Source: an uncultured Collinsella sp.
GTDB lineage: Bacteria > Actinomycetota > Coriobacteriia > Coriobacteriales > Coriobacteriaceae
Reading direction: 5' to 3'
Length of the DNA stretch: 26,928 nucleotides
Assembly (NCBI GenBank): GCA_958445895.1
Contig: CAUCTV010000016.1
Coordinates: 1 to 26,928 of the forward strand
The position numbers were made by a program, and so were the translations under genes. How positions within the stretch are numbered: the first letter of the stretch is position 1; the number at the start of each line of letters is the position of its first letter. The notes under the pieces were generated by a model. It made no database searches. It had not been told where the DNA came from and was given only the letters and a program-made list of their open reading frames with translations. Positions 1 through 6,843 of this stretch are shown here, in pieces.

Positions 1-51
1 CCGCGCGGGCGCCCCCGGTTACCCAACCTCTTCGATAGGAGCTTTTCCCAC

Positions 52-1506
52 ATGGCAGACATCGCATTCGAGAAGGACCTCTCCGTCGCCGAGACCGGCA
101 TCGGGGGCCTCAAGGTCGTCGACCTCGCCGTCCACGGCGACTCGCGCGGCTGGTTCAAGGAGAACTGGCAGCGCGCCAAGATGTGCGCCCTGGGCATCCC
201 GGACCTCCGCGTCGTCCAGAACAACATCTCCTACAACGACAGCCGCGGCGTCACCCGCGGCATCCACGCCGAGCCCTGGGACAAGTTCATCTCCGTGGCC
301 CGCGGCAGCGTCTTCGGCGCCTGGGTGGACCTGCGCGAGGGCAGCGCCACCTACGGCAAGGTCTACACGACCGTGCTCGACCCCTCGAAGGCCATCTACG
401 TGCCGCGCGGCGTGGGCAACTCCTTCCAGGCCCTGGAGGACGGCACCGCCTACACCTACCTGGTGGACGCCCACTGGTCGCCGGAGCTCAAGAGGACCTA
501 CACCTTCGTGAACCTCGCCGACCCCGAGCTCGCCATCGAGTGGCCCATCCCGCTCGACGAGGCCACCGTCTCCGATGCCGACCTCAACCACCCGATGCTC
601 AAGGACGTCGTCCCCATGGCGCCGAAGCGCACCCTCGTCACCGGCTGCAACGGCCAGTTGGGCCATGCGGTCCGCGCGCTGGCGGAGGAGCGCGGCGTCG
701 CCAAGGACTTCGACTTCTGCGACATCGACACCTTCGACATGTCCGACCCGGACGCCTACTCAAAATACGACTGGTCGCTTTACGGCACCGTGATCAACTG
801 CGGCGCCTACACGGCCGTGGATAAAGCGGAGACCCCCGAGGGCCGCGTGACCGCCTGGAAGGCCAACGCCGCCGGTCCCGCCCTTCTCGCACGCACCTGC
901 GCCGAGCACGGGATCACCCTCGTCCACGTGTCCTCCGACTACGTCTTCGACGGCACCGCCGAGGTGCACGACGAGGACGAGCCGTTCTCCCCGCTGTCCG
1001 TCTACGGCCAGACCAAGGCCGCCGGCGACATCGCCGTGGCCGGGTGCCCGCGCCACTACGTCATGCGCAGCTCCTGGGTCATCGGCGAGGGGCACAACTT
1101 CGTCAAGACCATGAAGGGGCTGTCCGACCGCGTCGCCGACCCGGAGGATAAGCTCACGCAGGTCACGGTCGTTGACGACCAGCTGGGCCGCCTGACCTTC
1201 ACGCGCGACATGGCCGAGGCCATCTTCCACGTGCTGGGGACGCACGCCCCCTACGGCACCTACGACTGCACCGGCTCCGGCACCGTCAAGTCCTGGGCCG
1301 ATATCGCCCGCGCCGTCTTCGAGGCCGCCAACGGCAACGGGGACAGGGTCGTGCCGGTATCGACCGCCGACTACTACGCGAGCGCCGAGGGCCCCGTCGC
1401 CCCGCGCCCGGTCCACTCCGCGCTCGACCTGTCCAGGCTCGAGGCTGCCGGCTTCCACATGCCCGACTGGGAGGAAGAGCTGGGGGAGTACATCAAGACG
1501 CTCTAG
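52..1506 (+). CDS. rfbCD: Fused dTDP-4-dehydrorhamnose 3,5-epimerase / dTDP-4-dehydrorhamnose reductase (RmlC-RmlD)
   Basis: This 484-residue protein carries the last two steps of dTDP-L-rhamnose synthesis, cytosolic reactions that feed surface polysaccharide. Residues about 1-190 are the RmlC cupin: GVTRGIH around His72 is the expected catalytic histidine region, followed by VPRG and a WP segment typical of the family. Residues about 191-484 are the RmlD short-chain reductase: GCNGQLG at 198-204 binds NADPH, SSDYVFDG follows, and Y318-x3-K322 is the catalytic pair. The ATG at 52 is preceded by AGGAGC at a good distance. Normally rmlC and rmlD are separate genes; here the reductase follows with almost no linker. 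One oddity is that the usual HGF after the VP(E/R)G turn reads GNS. An upstream rml gene may end just before the window start, but too little is visible to call it. Confidence 0.93.
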   Translation: MADIAFEKDLSVAETGIGGLKVVDLAVHGDSRGWFKENWQRAKMCALGIPDLRVVQNNISYNDSRGVTRGIHAEPWDKFISVARGSVFGAWVDLREGSATYGKVYTTVLDPSKAIYVPRGVGNSFQALEDGTAYTYLVDAHWSPELKRTYTFVNLADPELAIEWPIPLDEATVSDADLNHPMLKDVVPMAPKRTLVTGCNGQLGHAVRALAEERGVAKDFDFCDIDTFDMSDPDAYSKYDWSLYGTVINCGAYTAVDKAETPEGRVTAWKANAAGPALLARTCAEHGITLVHVSSDYVFDGTAEVHDEDEPFSPLSVYGQTKAAGDIAVAGCPRHYVMRSSWVIGEGHNFVKTMKGLSDRVADPEDKLTQVTVVDDQLGRLTFTRDMAEAIFHVLGTHAPYGTYDCTGSGTVKSWADIARAVFEAANGNGDRVVPVSTADYYASAEGPVAPRPVHSALDLSRLEAAGFHMPDWEEELGEYIKTL

Positions 1507-1528
1507 GCGCTATTAACTTTTCGAGAGT

Positions 1529-1560
1529 AAAAGCCGCCGTTCTTTAACGGCGGCTTTTCT
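1529..1560. terminator. Bidirectional Rho-independent terminator
   Basis: A perfect 13-bp inverted repeat (AAAAGCCGCCGTT, loop CTTT, AACGGCGGCTTTT) lies between two convergent genes. It has T-rich 3' sides on both strands, so it can end both the rfbCD transcript and the minus-strand glycosyltransferase transcript. Confidence 0.88.
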
Positions 1561-1608
1561 TGTTGGTGGCTATCTGCGCAGTGGTGCCAATAGTATTTTG
1601 CGGAAGAT

Positions 1609-2580
1609 CTACCTCTCGCTTGGCTTGGAAGTAGGGTGGCCGGGCTGGTCGTCGTAGGCGTATTTGCTGTACACGTTGACCTCCCACTGCTTTTTTTCGA
1701 CCTTTGCTACAGAATCTAGGATGAAGCCGGTCGCAAGGCTCTGGCCGCACAGGAACATAAACGAGGCGGCGAGCATAGCGGTGGGGAAGCGCGGGACGAG
1801 GCCGGTCTGGAAATATTCGACAACGATGGGCATGCCCAGGGCGAGGCCGAATACCGCGAACAGAAGCGCTACGAGGCTGAAGAACTTCAGCGGGCGGTAG
1901 TCCTTGAACAGCGTGCCGATCATCGCAACGACTTTAATGCCGTCGCTCACTGTGTTGAGTTTGGACTCGGAACCCTCGGGACGGTCGCGGTACTCGATGG
2001 GCACATCTTTGATGCGCCAGCGGTGGTCGACGGCGTGGATCGAGAGCTCGGTTTCGATCTGAAAGCCCTCGGAAAGCACTGGGAAGGTTTTAACGAACGG
2101 GCGGCTCATGGCGCGGTAGCCGGTCATGACGTCATCGAAGCTGTAGCCATAGATCCACTTGATCATGGCGCGGACCAGATTGTTGCCAAAGCCGTGGAAG
2201 GCGCGCTTGTTTTCCTCGGCGTAGGTGCCGTTTGAAAGGCGATCGCCTACGGTCATGTCGGCCGTACCGTTAAGGATGGGCTCGCAGAGGGCCTTGGCCG
2301 CCTCGGCGGGGTAGGTGTCGTCGCCGTCGACCATCAGGTAGCAATCGGCGTCGATGTCGCGAAACATCTGGCGGCATACGTTGCCCTTTCCCTGACGGGG
2401 CTCAAAGCGGACCGTGGCGCCGTGCTCGGTGGCGATGCGTGAGGTATCGTCCGACGAGTTGTTGTCATAGACATAGACCGTCGCTTGCGGAAGCTCGCGG
2501 TGAAAGTCGTCGATGACTTTGCCGATCGTGGGCGCTTCGTTGTAGCAGGGGATGATGACGGCGATGGATTCAGAATTCAC
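1609..2580 (-). CDS. Family 2 glycosyltransferase, polyprenyl-phosphate hexosyltransferase type, membrane anchored
   Basis: The 323-residue protein has a GT-A fold glycosyltransferase domain at residues about 1-220, with IIPCYNEAPTIG near the N-terminus, VYDNNSSDDT, and MVDGDDTYP as the metal- and nucleotide-sugar-binding DxD region. TGYRAMSRPFV is also typical of the dolichol/undecaprenyl-phosphate sugar transferases. Two hydrophobic segments follow at about 232-258 and 268-292, the arrangement of GtrB/DPM1-like enzymes that load a hexose onto a lipid carrier at the inner membrane face. The start is GTG, chosen because AAGGAG lies upstream on the minus strand. It stands alone between a shared terminator and its own promoter, divergent from a polysaccharide exporter, so a role in envelope glycan assembly is likely. 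The sugar and the acceptor cannot be read from the sequence. Confidence 0.85.
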   Translation of the reverse strand: MNSESIAVIIPCYNEAPTIGKVIDDFHRELPQATVYVYDNNSSDDTSRIATEHGATVRFEPRQGKGNVCRQMFRDIDADCYLMVDGDDTYPAEAAKALCEPILNGTADMTVGDRLSNGTYAEENKRAFHGFGNNLVRAMIKWIYGYSFDDVMTGYRAMSRPFVKTFPVLSEGFQIETELSIHAVDHRWRIKDVPIEYRDRPEGSESKLNTVSDGIKVVAMIGTLFKDYRPLKFFSLVALLFAVFGLALGMPIVVEYFQTGLVPRFPTAMLAASFMFLCGQSLATGFILDSVAKVEKKQWEVNVYSKYAYDDQPGHPTSKPSER

Positions 2581-2610
2581 TCAATGCTCCTTATACGTTC
2601 AATCCTTGAA

Positions 2611-2639
2611 AGTATAGCCGTTTGGGCTTGGCATCCTAA
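2611..2639 (-). promoter_or_regulatory. Sigma70-type promoter of the glycosyltransferase gene
   Basis: On the minus strand TTAGGA (2634-2639) and TATACT (2611-2616) are separated by 17 bases, about 30 bases upstream of the GTG start. The -10 is good and the -35 moderate. Confidence 0.55.
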
Positions 2640-2695
2640 GATGTGGGTTAGTTCTCCAGTTTTGTTGCGCGAATCGTTTGCATGGCCGTCGGGTC

Positions 2696-2701
2696 TATAC
2701 T
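2696..2701 (+). promoter_or_regulatory. Candidate -10 box for the ABC exporter genes
   Basis: TATACT lies 40 bases before the GTG start of the permease gene. No convincing -35 is seen at 16-18 bases upstream, so this rests on the -10 match and its position in a divergent intergenic region. Confidence 0.4.
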
Positions 2702-2740
2702 GTTCGTTTGTCAACGATTACGAGTAAAGGAGTTGCATCC

Positions 2741-3586
2741 GTGTCGGATCAGACAAAGCAACAAGAAACTCGCAGTCTGCCTGCGACGTTTGCTAAGAAC
2801 GAATTTGAGAAGGACGCGTTTATCCTTCGTCAGCTGGTTACCAAGGATTTTAAGATCAAGTATCGCCGTAGCGTTCTGGGCGTCGCATGGTCGGTGCTCA
2901 ACCCGCTGCTGATGATGATCGTCATGGCCATCGTGTTCTCGACGATTTTTGGCCAGGGTCGCAATGGCTCAATGACGCCCGAGATGTACCCGCTGTACTT
3001 GATCGTGGGTAACATTACCTTTGCCGTCATGTCCGAGTCTACGAACCAGGCCCTGACGTCGATCGTGGGCGCTGCCCCTCTGCTCAAGAAGGTTAAGGTG
3101 CACCGCTGGGTCTTCCCGGTGCAGAAGGTGCTCTTCTCGCTGGTCAACTTTGCCTTCTCGCTGGTCGCCGTCGCCATCGTCATGCTGTGGTTCCGCGTTA
3201 TGCCTTCTTGGCACCTGATTCTGCTGCCGGTTTGCCTGCTGCTGCTTATGTGCTTCTGCATGGGCCTGGGCATGATGCTCTCTGCCCTTACGGTCTTCTT
3301 CCGCGACGTTATGCATCTGTGGAGCGTCGTCATTACGGCGTGGACTTACATTACGCCCATCTTCTGGACGACTGACTATATTGCGCAAATGCCGCATCTC
3401 GTACGTATCTTGATGTATGCGAACCCCATGTTCAACTACCTGCAGTTTATGCGCGATATCTTCCTGTTCCAGACTACGCCCTCGCTTATGACGTTTGGTA
3501 TGTGCGTTGCCTGGGCGGTTCTTGCGCTTATTATTGGCTATACCGTGTTCCATAAGTCCGAGCGCAAGTTCATCCTCTACATCTAA
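2741..3586 (+). CDS. ABC-2 type polysaccharide/polyol-phosphate exporter permease (Wzm/TagG family)
   Basis: This is the membrane subunit of an ABC exporter that moves lipid-linked surface polysaccharide or teichoic-acid-like polymer across the cytoplasmic membrane. The 281-residue protein opens with an amphipathic, charged N-terminal segment (LRQLVTKDFKIKYRRSVLG, the typical ABC-2 permease start), followed by about six hydrophobic helices, the first at about residues 46-70. The GTG start at 2741 was preferred to an in-frame codon at 2678 because AAAGGAG precedes it by 8 bases and because family members begin shortly before this amphipathic segment. It is followed after 11 bases by its ATPase partner, so the two are one operon. 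The substrate is inferred only from the family and the nearby rhamnose and glycosyltransferase genes. Confidence 0.88.
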   Translation: MSDQTKQQETRSLPATFAKNEFEKDAFILRQLVTKDFKIKYRRSVLGVAWSVLNPLLMMIVMAIVFSTIFGQGRNGSMTPEMYPLYLIVGNITFAVMSESTNQALTSIVGAAPLLKKVKVHRWVFPVQKVLFSLVNFAFSLVAVAIVMLWFRVMPSWHLILLPVCLLLLMCFCMGLGMMLSALTVFFRDVMHLWSVVITAWTYITPIFWTTDYIAQMPHLVRILMYANPMFNYLQFMRDIFLFQTTPSLMTFGMCVAWAVLALIIGYTVFHKSERKFILYI

Positions 3587-3597
3587 GGAGTGCTGTG

Positions 3598-4365
3598 ATG
3601 ACTGAATCTGTTGTTGATTACAGCGAGCAGCCTCTGGCTGTCGAGGTCGACGACGTCACCATGATCTTTAACATGGCGTCCGAGTCGCTGACCAACCTCA
3701 AGGAGTACTTCATTAAGCTTGCCAAGCATGAGTTGTTCTTTGAGGAGTTTAGGGCGCTTAAGCATATCTCGTTTGATATTCATCGTGGCGAGGTCGTGGG
3801 TCTGGTCGGCACCAATGGCTCCGGCAAGTCTACGATGCTCAAGATTATCGCTGGCGTGCTTGAGCCAAGCGAGGGCAGCGTTAAGGTGCACGGTAACATC
3901 GCGCCGCTGATTGAGCTTGGTGCTGGTTTTGACCCCGAGCTGACCGCCCGCGAGAACATCTATCTGAACGGCGCCCTGCTTGGCTATACCAAGGAGTTCA
4001 TCGATGCCAACTTTGACGGCATTATCGAATTCGCTGAGCTGCAGAACTTTGTCGATATGCCGCTTAAGAACTTCTCCTCGGGCATGGTGGCGCGTATCGC
4101 CTTTGCAATCGCGACGATTACCGAGCCCGATATTCTGATCGTTGACGAGACGTTGTCCGTCGGTGATGTGTTCTTCCAGCAGAAGTGCGAGGACCGTATC
4201 CAGCACTTTATCCAGAGCGGCGACGTGACGGTTCTGTTCGTTTCGCACTCTATGGAGCAGGTTGAGCGCATCTGCCAGCGTGCCGTTTGGATTGAGAAGG
4301 GTGACCTTCGCATGGACGGCCCGGTTGATGAGGTCTGCAAGGCGTATCGCGAGCAGTTCAACTAG
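3598..4365 (+). CDS. ABC polysaccharide exporter ATP-binding protein (Wzt/TagH family, short form)
   Basis: This is the nucleotide-binding subunit of the same exporter, 255 residues. It shows Walker A GTNGSGKST, the signature FSSGMVARIAFA, Walker B ILIVDETLSVGD, and the switch histidine in VLFVSHS. The opening EVDDVTMIFN and the roughly 40-residue stretch before Walker A (NLKEYFIKLAKHELFFEEF) are typical of the polysaccharide-exporter branch. It ends right after the nucleotide-binding domain, so it lacks the C-terminal carbohydrate-binding domain that some Wzt proteins use to recognise chain ends. The ATG at 3598 fits the AAGGAG at 3585-3590 (7-base spacing) better than the overlapping GTG at 3595. 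The ribosome site overlaps the permease stop codon, which suggests coupled translation. Confidence 0.9.
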   Translation: MTESVVDYSEQPLAVEVDDVTMIFNMASESLTNLKEYFIKLAKHELFFEEFRALKHISFDIHRGEVVGLVGTNGSGKSTMLKIIAGVLEPSEGSVKVHGNIAPLIELGAGFDPELTARENIYLNGALLGYTKEFIDANFDGIIEFAELQNFVDMPLKNFSSGMVARIAFAIATITEPDILIVDETLSVGDVFFQQKCEDRIQHFIQSGDVTVLFVSHSMEQVERICQRAVWIEKGDLRMDGPVDEVCKAYREQFN

Positions 4366-4367
4366 GT

Positions 4368-4373
4368 TATAAT
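4368..4373 (+). promoter_or_regulatory. Candidate -10 box of the tRNA-Arg(TCT) gene
   Basis: A perfect TATAAT begins 3 bases after the exporter ATPase stop codon and about 47 bases before the mature tRNA. The -35 region, inside the ATPase gene, is weak. Confidence 0.45.
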
Positions 4374-4419
4374 TACTTGTGCCTGACAGGCTTGCGCTTG
4401 CTTGGGCGTGCGGCTATTT

Positions 4420-4496
4420 GCTCCATTAGCTCAGTTGGATAGAGCAGGGGACTTCTAATCCCAAGGTCGACGGTTCGAATCCGCCATGGAGCACCA
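4420..4496 (+). tRNA. tRNA-Arg, anticodon TCT
   Basis: A full cloverleaf can be drawn. The acceptor stem GCTCCAT pairs with ATGGAGC, the D arm is GCTC/GAGC, the anticodon loop CTTCTAA has TCT at 4454-4456, and the T arm GACGG/CCGCC encloses TTCGAAT. The terminal CCA is encoded. The outermost anticodon-stem pair appears to be a G-A mismatch. It reads AGA (and by wobble AGG) codons. Confidence 0.96.
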
Positions 4497-4505
4497 TCGT
4501 TTATT

Positions 4506-4537
4506 AAGCCCAGACCGCTTGGTGGTCTGGGCTTTTT
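4506..4537 (+). terminator. Rho-independent terminator of the tRNA-Arg(TCT) transcript
   Basis: An 11-bp perfect stem (AAGCCCAGACC / GGTCTGGGCTT) with a 7-base loop is followed by a T run. It begins 10 bases after the tRNA. Confidence 0.9.
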
Positions 4538-4540
4538 CAC

Positions 4541-4764
4541 ATGCCGGTGTTCTTTGTTCTTGCCGGGTATACGTTTAGGCCGAAGCCGTGGCGTGAGCTG
4601 CTATTGTGCTGCTGATGTGGATTGGTTATACGGCGCGCCAAAGGGGGCTGGAGCCGAGCGTGAGCAAGCCTCTGCTTATGACGCTGCCAGCATCGTGGTT
4701 CTTCGCGTCAATCGTACGCTGTGCCTGCGATATTGGATTGGCGTACGTGATCAAGAAGGCGTAA
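4541..4764 (+). pseudogene. Possible frameshifted remnant of a multi-pass membrane protein (acyltransferase-3-like)
   Basis: No intact gene fits this stretch. In one frame an ATG at 4541 opens MPVFFVLAGYTFRPKPW and stops at 4613. This resembles the FF(L/F)(I/L)SGY segment near the N-terminus of acyltransferase family 3 membrane proteins. In the next frame, open from 4597 to a stop at 4764, the translation is strongly hydrophobic with basic flanks: it runs AAIVLLMWIGY, then a basic loop, LLMTLPASWFFASIV, and ends in KKA. Together they look like the two ends of a membrane protein that lost its middle and its reading frame. The acyltransferase reading rests on one short motif and is tentative. 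A 108-residue open frame over the same bases (4554-4880) lacks domain-like features and runs into the neighbouring gene, so I do not call it. Confidence 0.3.
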
Positions 4765-4765
4765 C

Positions 4766-4800
4766 AAAAGCGGGGAGGACCAACTTGGCCCTCCCCGCTG
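4766..4800 (-). terminator. Rho-independent terminator of the DUF4869/ATPase unit
   Basis: Read on the minus strand, AGCGGGGAGGGCCAA and TTGGTCCTCCCCGCT form a long GC-rich stem with a tiny loop, followed by TTTTG. It lies a few bases after the stop codon of the ATPase gene. Confidence 0.85.
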
Positions 4801-4803
4801 TAT

Positions 4804-5805
4804 CTAGTCTGCCTTCAGGCACTCGGGCAAGACGTTTGCAACTGCATTCATCGCCTGCGGCCTCAGGTACTGCTCATTGAGCTTTACCTTTCTGTAGGCG
4901 TAGCGAGTGTCTGCCGAGTATTTGACCAACACATCGGTGAAGAACCGCTCCCAGCTCAGGTAGTCGCGGCTTTCGATATAGCTTGAGGGATCCTCGAGGA
5001 TTTTTAAGATATCGTTACTGGGAATGAGGCCAGATTGCAGGAGTGTCCACTCGAATGATTCGGGGAGGAACAAGCGTACGTTCTTGTAAACGCGCTGTCC
5101 GAGCACCTTTTCGATGTAGGGACCAAATGCTGCTCCGTCTCCAATAGCAAGGATGTTTTGCTCGGGACATTCGTGAATCGTACGTTTTAGATTCGCAACG
5201 CCGGTGGCGGTATAGCAGGGGATCCCGAGTCGGTTGCAAAGAGCGTCGTAGAATTGATAGCCAGATTTGCTATCCTCGACAACTACGGCGTCGGGTACCT
5301 CGAATCCAACATTTAGATCCTGATACAGCATACTTGCCGTGTGGTCATATAGCGGCTTGGTCACCGAGTAGAAGCGCCTGTCGCTCTTGCGGCCATTGAT
5401 TGTTTTACTTGTCGTGTTGACTAGCTTCAGGATCTCATCAACGCTGTAGGGGAGCTCGTTGGCATCGCGACGAGATATCAGAACAAAATAGTTGGACGAG
5501 CCGTTGACGGCTTTGGCGAAGTCCTTTGAGTAGATAAACTCGTTACCCTCATCTAGAAAGACGATTGAATCTTCGATGATCGATAGCTCGCGCTCCCAGC
5601 GTCTGCCGGAAAGCGTTTCGCAAGGCACGTCGCAACTGAGTGCAACGCCGCTTTCCGGTCCTCGGTCGTTGTAGTCGCGAATCATCGAGATGAGCGTCGT
5701 TTTACCCGTGCCGCTGTTGCCGCGTATAAAGGAAATATTGCGCTTAAACGTGAGTGTGTATTTGACCTTTGCACGCTCTACGACAACGGTATGCGTTCCC
5801 TTCAT
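4804..5805 (-). CDS. Uncharacterised P-loop ATPase with a TOPRIM-like C-terminal half, partner of the DUF4869-like protein
   Basis: The 333-residue protein has a clear Walker A, GNSGTGKT at 29-36, and Walker B, SIVFLDEG at 80-87 (Asp85, Glu86). A strand YFVLISRRD at 106-114 looks like a sensor region. These make it a small AAA/ABC-type NTPase. From about residue 172 the pattern changes: VVVEDSKSGYQF (Glu177), then ILAIGDGAAFG (Asp223), then LPESFEW at 247-253. This spacing resembles a TOPRIM fold as in OLD-type nucleases, but the usual DxD is not intact, so nuclease activity is doubtful. The ATG overlaps the stop codon of the upstream gene by one base (TAATG), indicating coupled translation. 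From memory, similar proteins in Firmicutes carry the unhelpful label translation initiation factor 2; nothing in this sequence supports that role. Function is unknown. Base composition is visibly lower in GC than the aro genes. Confidence 0.75.
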   Translation of the reverse strand: MKGTHTVVVERAKVKYTLTFKRNISFIRGNSGTGKTTLISMIRDYNDRGPESGVALSCDVPCETLSGRRWERELSIIEDSIVFLDEGNEFIYSKDFAKAVNGSSNYFVLISRRDANELPYSVDEILKLVNTTSKTINGRKSDRRFYSVTKPLYDHTASMLYQDLNVGFEVPDAVVVEDSKSGYQFYDALCNRLGIPCYTATGVANLKRTIHECPEQNILAIGDGAAFGPYIEKVLGQRVYKNVRLFLPESFEWTLLQSGLIPSNDILKILEDPSSYIESRDYLSWERFFTDVLVKYSADTRYAYRKVKLNEQYLRPQAMNAVANVLPECLKAD

Positions 5806-6254
5806 TACTCATCAACATCCAAAAAGTCATTCGTGGCGCCGACAAACTCCTGCATGTTTCTGACGATGCGGCCATCGTTTTCAATGCGGATTTCAAAGCT
5901 CTTCCAGGGGAATTTCATGATGTGGTATAAGGTCACCATCACATCCTGCTCTTTGCCGATCTTGAGTAGCCAGCGGGCACAGTTGTCTCCGCAGGTGGAT
6001 GCGTTGAACACCATATTTGGGAGATTGCGCACCAGCAGCAGCGTCTTAACGCCGCCGGACAGTTCGAGTGGGGTGATCGAGCCCAGCTGTTTGCTTACGA
6101 TGTTGTGGGGACCGATGAGCTCTGATCCGTCCACGCTTTTAATAATCTGTGCGGCCATAGGGTCTTCGAACCATGAGTCCAAGTATGAGTTCCTAAAATA
6201 GGTTTCGGTATCGTAGATGGAACCGGGGTAATCCCCCAGATGGATGCTTAACAT
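5805..6254 (-). CDS. DUF4869-like protein of unknown function
   Basis: The 149-residue protein begins MLSIHLGDYPGSIYDT. Near the middle it has LELSGGVKTLLLV followed by FNASTCGDNCARWLL, with Cys88 and Cys92 in a CGDNC motif. I recognise this pattern as DUF4869, known mainly from Clostridia, but could not run a search. The longest open frame starts at 6344; I chose the ATG at 6254 because GGAG lies 7 bases upstream, the family begins at this methionine, and the longer form would run through a terminator hairpin and the promoter. No signal peptide or membrane segment is seen, so it is probably cytosolic. It is the first gene of a two-gene unit and its stop overlaps the start of the ATPase gene. 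The two products therefore probably act together. Confidence 0.78.
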   Translation of the reverse strand: MLSIHLGDYPGSIYDTETYFRNSYLDSWFEDPMAAQIIKSVDGSELIGPHNIVSKQLGSITPLELSGGVKTLLLVRNLPNMVFNASTCGDNCARWLLKIGKEQDVMVTLYHIMKFPWKSFEIRIENDGRIVRNMQEFVGATNDFLDVDE

Positions 6255-6285
6255 GCGCGTCTCCAGACGTTGTGTGACTGCAATG

Positions 6286-6291
6286 ATTATA
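6286..6291 (-). promoter_or_regulatory. Candidate -10 box of the DUF4869/ATPase unit
   Basis: On the minus strand TATAAT (plus-strand ATTATA) lies 32 bases upstream of the DUF4869-like start, just after the terminator that ends the aro operon. No strong -35 is visible. Its place suggests the pair is transcribed independently of the aro genes. Confidence 0.5.
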
Positions 6292-6296
6292 TGCCA

Positions 6297-6339
6297 GTAA
6301 TAAAGTGCCGCCAGTAGCGAGGTTGCTGCTGGCGGCACT
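6297..6339 (-). terminator. Terminator of the aro operon
   Basis: A 15-bp stem (6304-6318 with 6325-6339, one G-T wobble) closes a 6-base loop. On the minus strand it is followed by TTTATTAC. It lies 46-80 bases beyond the aroQ stop. The T run is interrupted, so efficiency may be partial. Confidence 0.65.
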
Positions 6340-6384
6340 GGCATTATTAGCGTGTGAATCGCGTTGATGGATTTGCTCGCGAGG

Positions 6385-6822
6385 CTACTTTTCGAGACGT
6401 TCCCTCAGCAGCTCCAGCGCGTGGGCGTAGCCTTGCAGGCCCTCGCCGGTGATGGTGGCGAAGCAGGCTAGGCGGACGTAGCTCACCTGGCGGAAGTCTT
6501 CGCGCGTCTCTACGGCGCTGATGTGCACCTCGACGGCAGGGATGGCAACGGCCTTGAGGGCGTCGAGGATCGCCACGCTCGTATGCGTGTAGGCAGCCGG
6601 GTTGATGACGATGCCGTCGACCTTTCCGTAAGCCTCCTGGATCTTGTCGACGATGCTGCCCTCGTGGTTAGACTGGAAGACCTCGACCTCGTCAAAGCCC
6701 TGCGCGGCGCCCGCCTCCTGGCAGATCTGGACCAGGCGGTCGTAGTTGTCGCTGCCGTAGATACCCGGCTCGCGAATGCCGAGCATGTTGAGGTTGGGGC
6801 CGTTGATGACGAGTGCTTTCAT
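6385..6822 (-). CDS. aroQ: 3-dehydroquinate dehydratase, type II
   Basis: AroQ removes water from 3-dehydroquinate to give 3-dehydroshikimate, step three of the shikimate pathway. The protein is 145 residues, the usual length. It shows NGPNLNMLGIREPGIYG at the N-terminus with the catalytic Arg and Tyr, NPAAYTHTSVAILDAL in the middle, and EVHIS with the catalytic histidine near residue 101. After EVHIS the usual Asn is Ala (HISAVETREDFR rather than HISN...REEFR); the later arginine is kept. The ATG at 6822 was chosen because AAGGAAG lies just upstream and the family starts at MKALVINGPN; a longer frame reaches back into the preceding gene without homology. It is the last gene of the aro operon, separated from aroE-aroK by a palindrome. 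Confidence 0.93.
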   Translation of the reverse strand: MKALVINGPNLNMLGIREPGIYGSDNYDRLVQICQEAGAAQGFDEVEVFQSNHEGSIVDKIQEAYGKVDGIVINPAAYTHTSVAILDALKAVAIPAVEVHISAVETREDFRQVSYVRLACFATITGEGLQGYAHALELLRERLEK

Positions 6823-6843
6823 GGTTGCTTCCTTTGCGATTGG

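Noticed and set aside
1..51. End of an upstream coding region at the left edge
   Set aside because: One frame stops at 36-38, which would suit an upstream rml gene, but a dozen codons are too few to identify anything.
4554..4880. A 108-codon open frame after the tRNA terminator
   Set aside because: It runs over the terminator and the 3' end of the opposite-strand ATPase gene, lacks a ribosome site and has no domain-like pattern. The frames next to it look more like a decayed gene.
6255..6344. N-terminal extension of the DUF4869-like protein to 6344
   Set aside because: The added 30 residues would be read from a terminator stem and a promoter, and the ATG at 6254 has a proper ribosome site.
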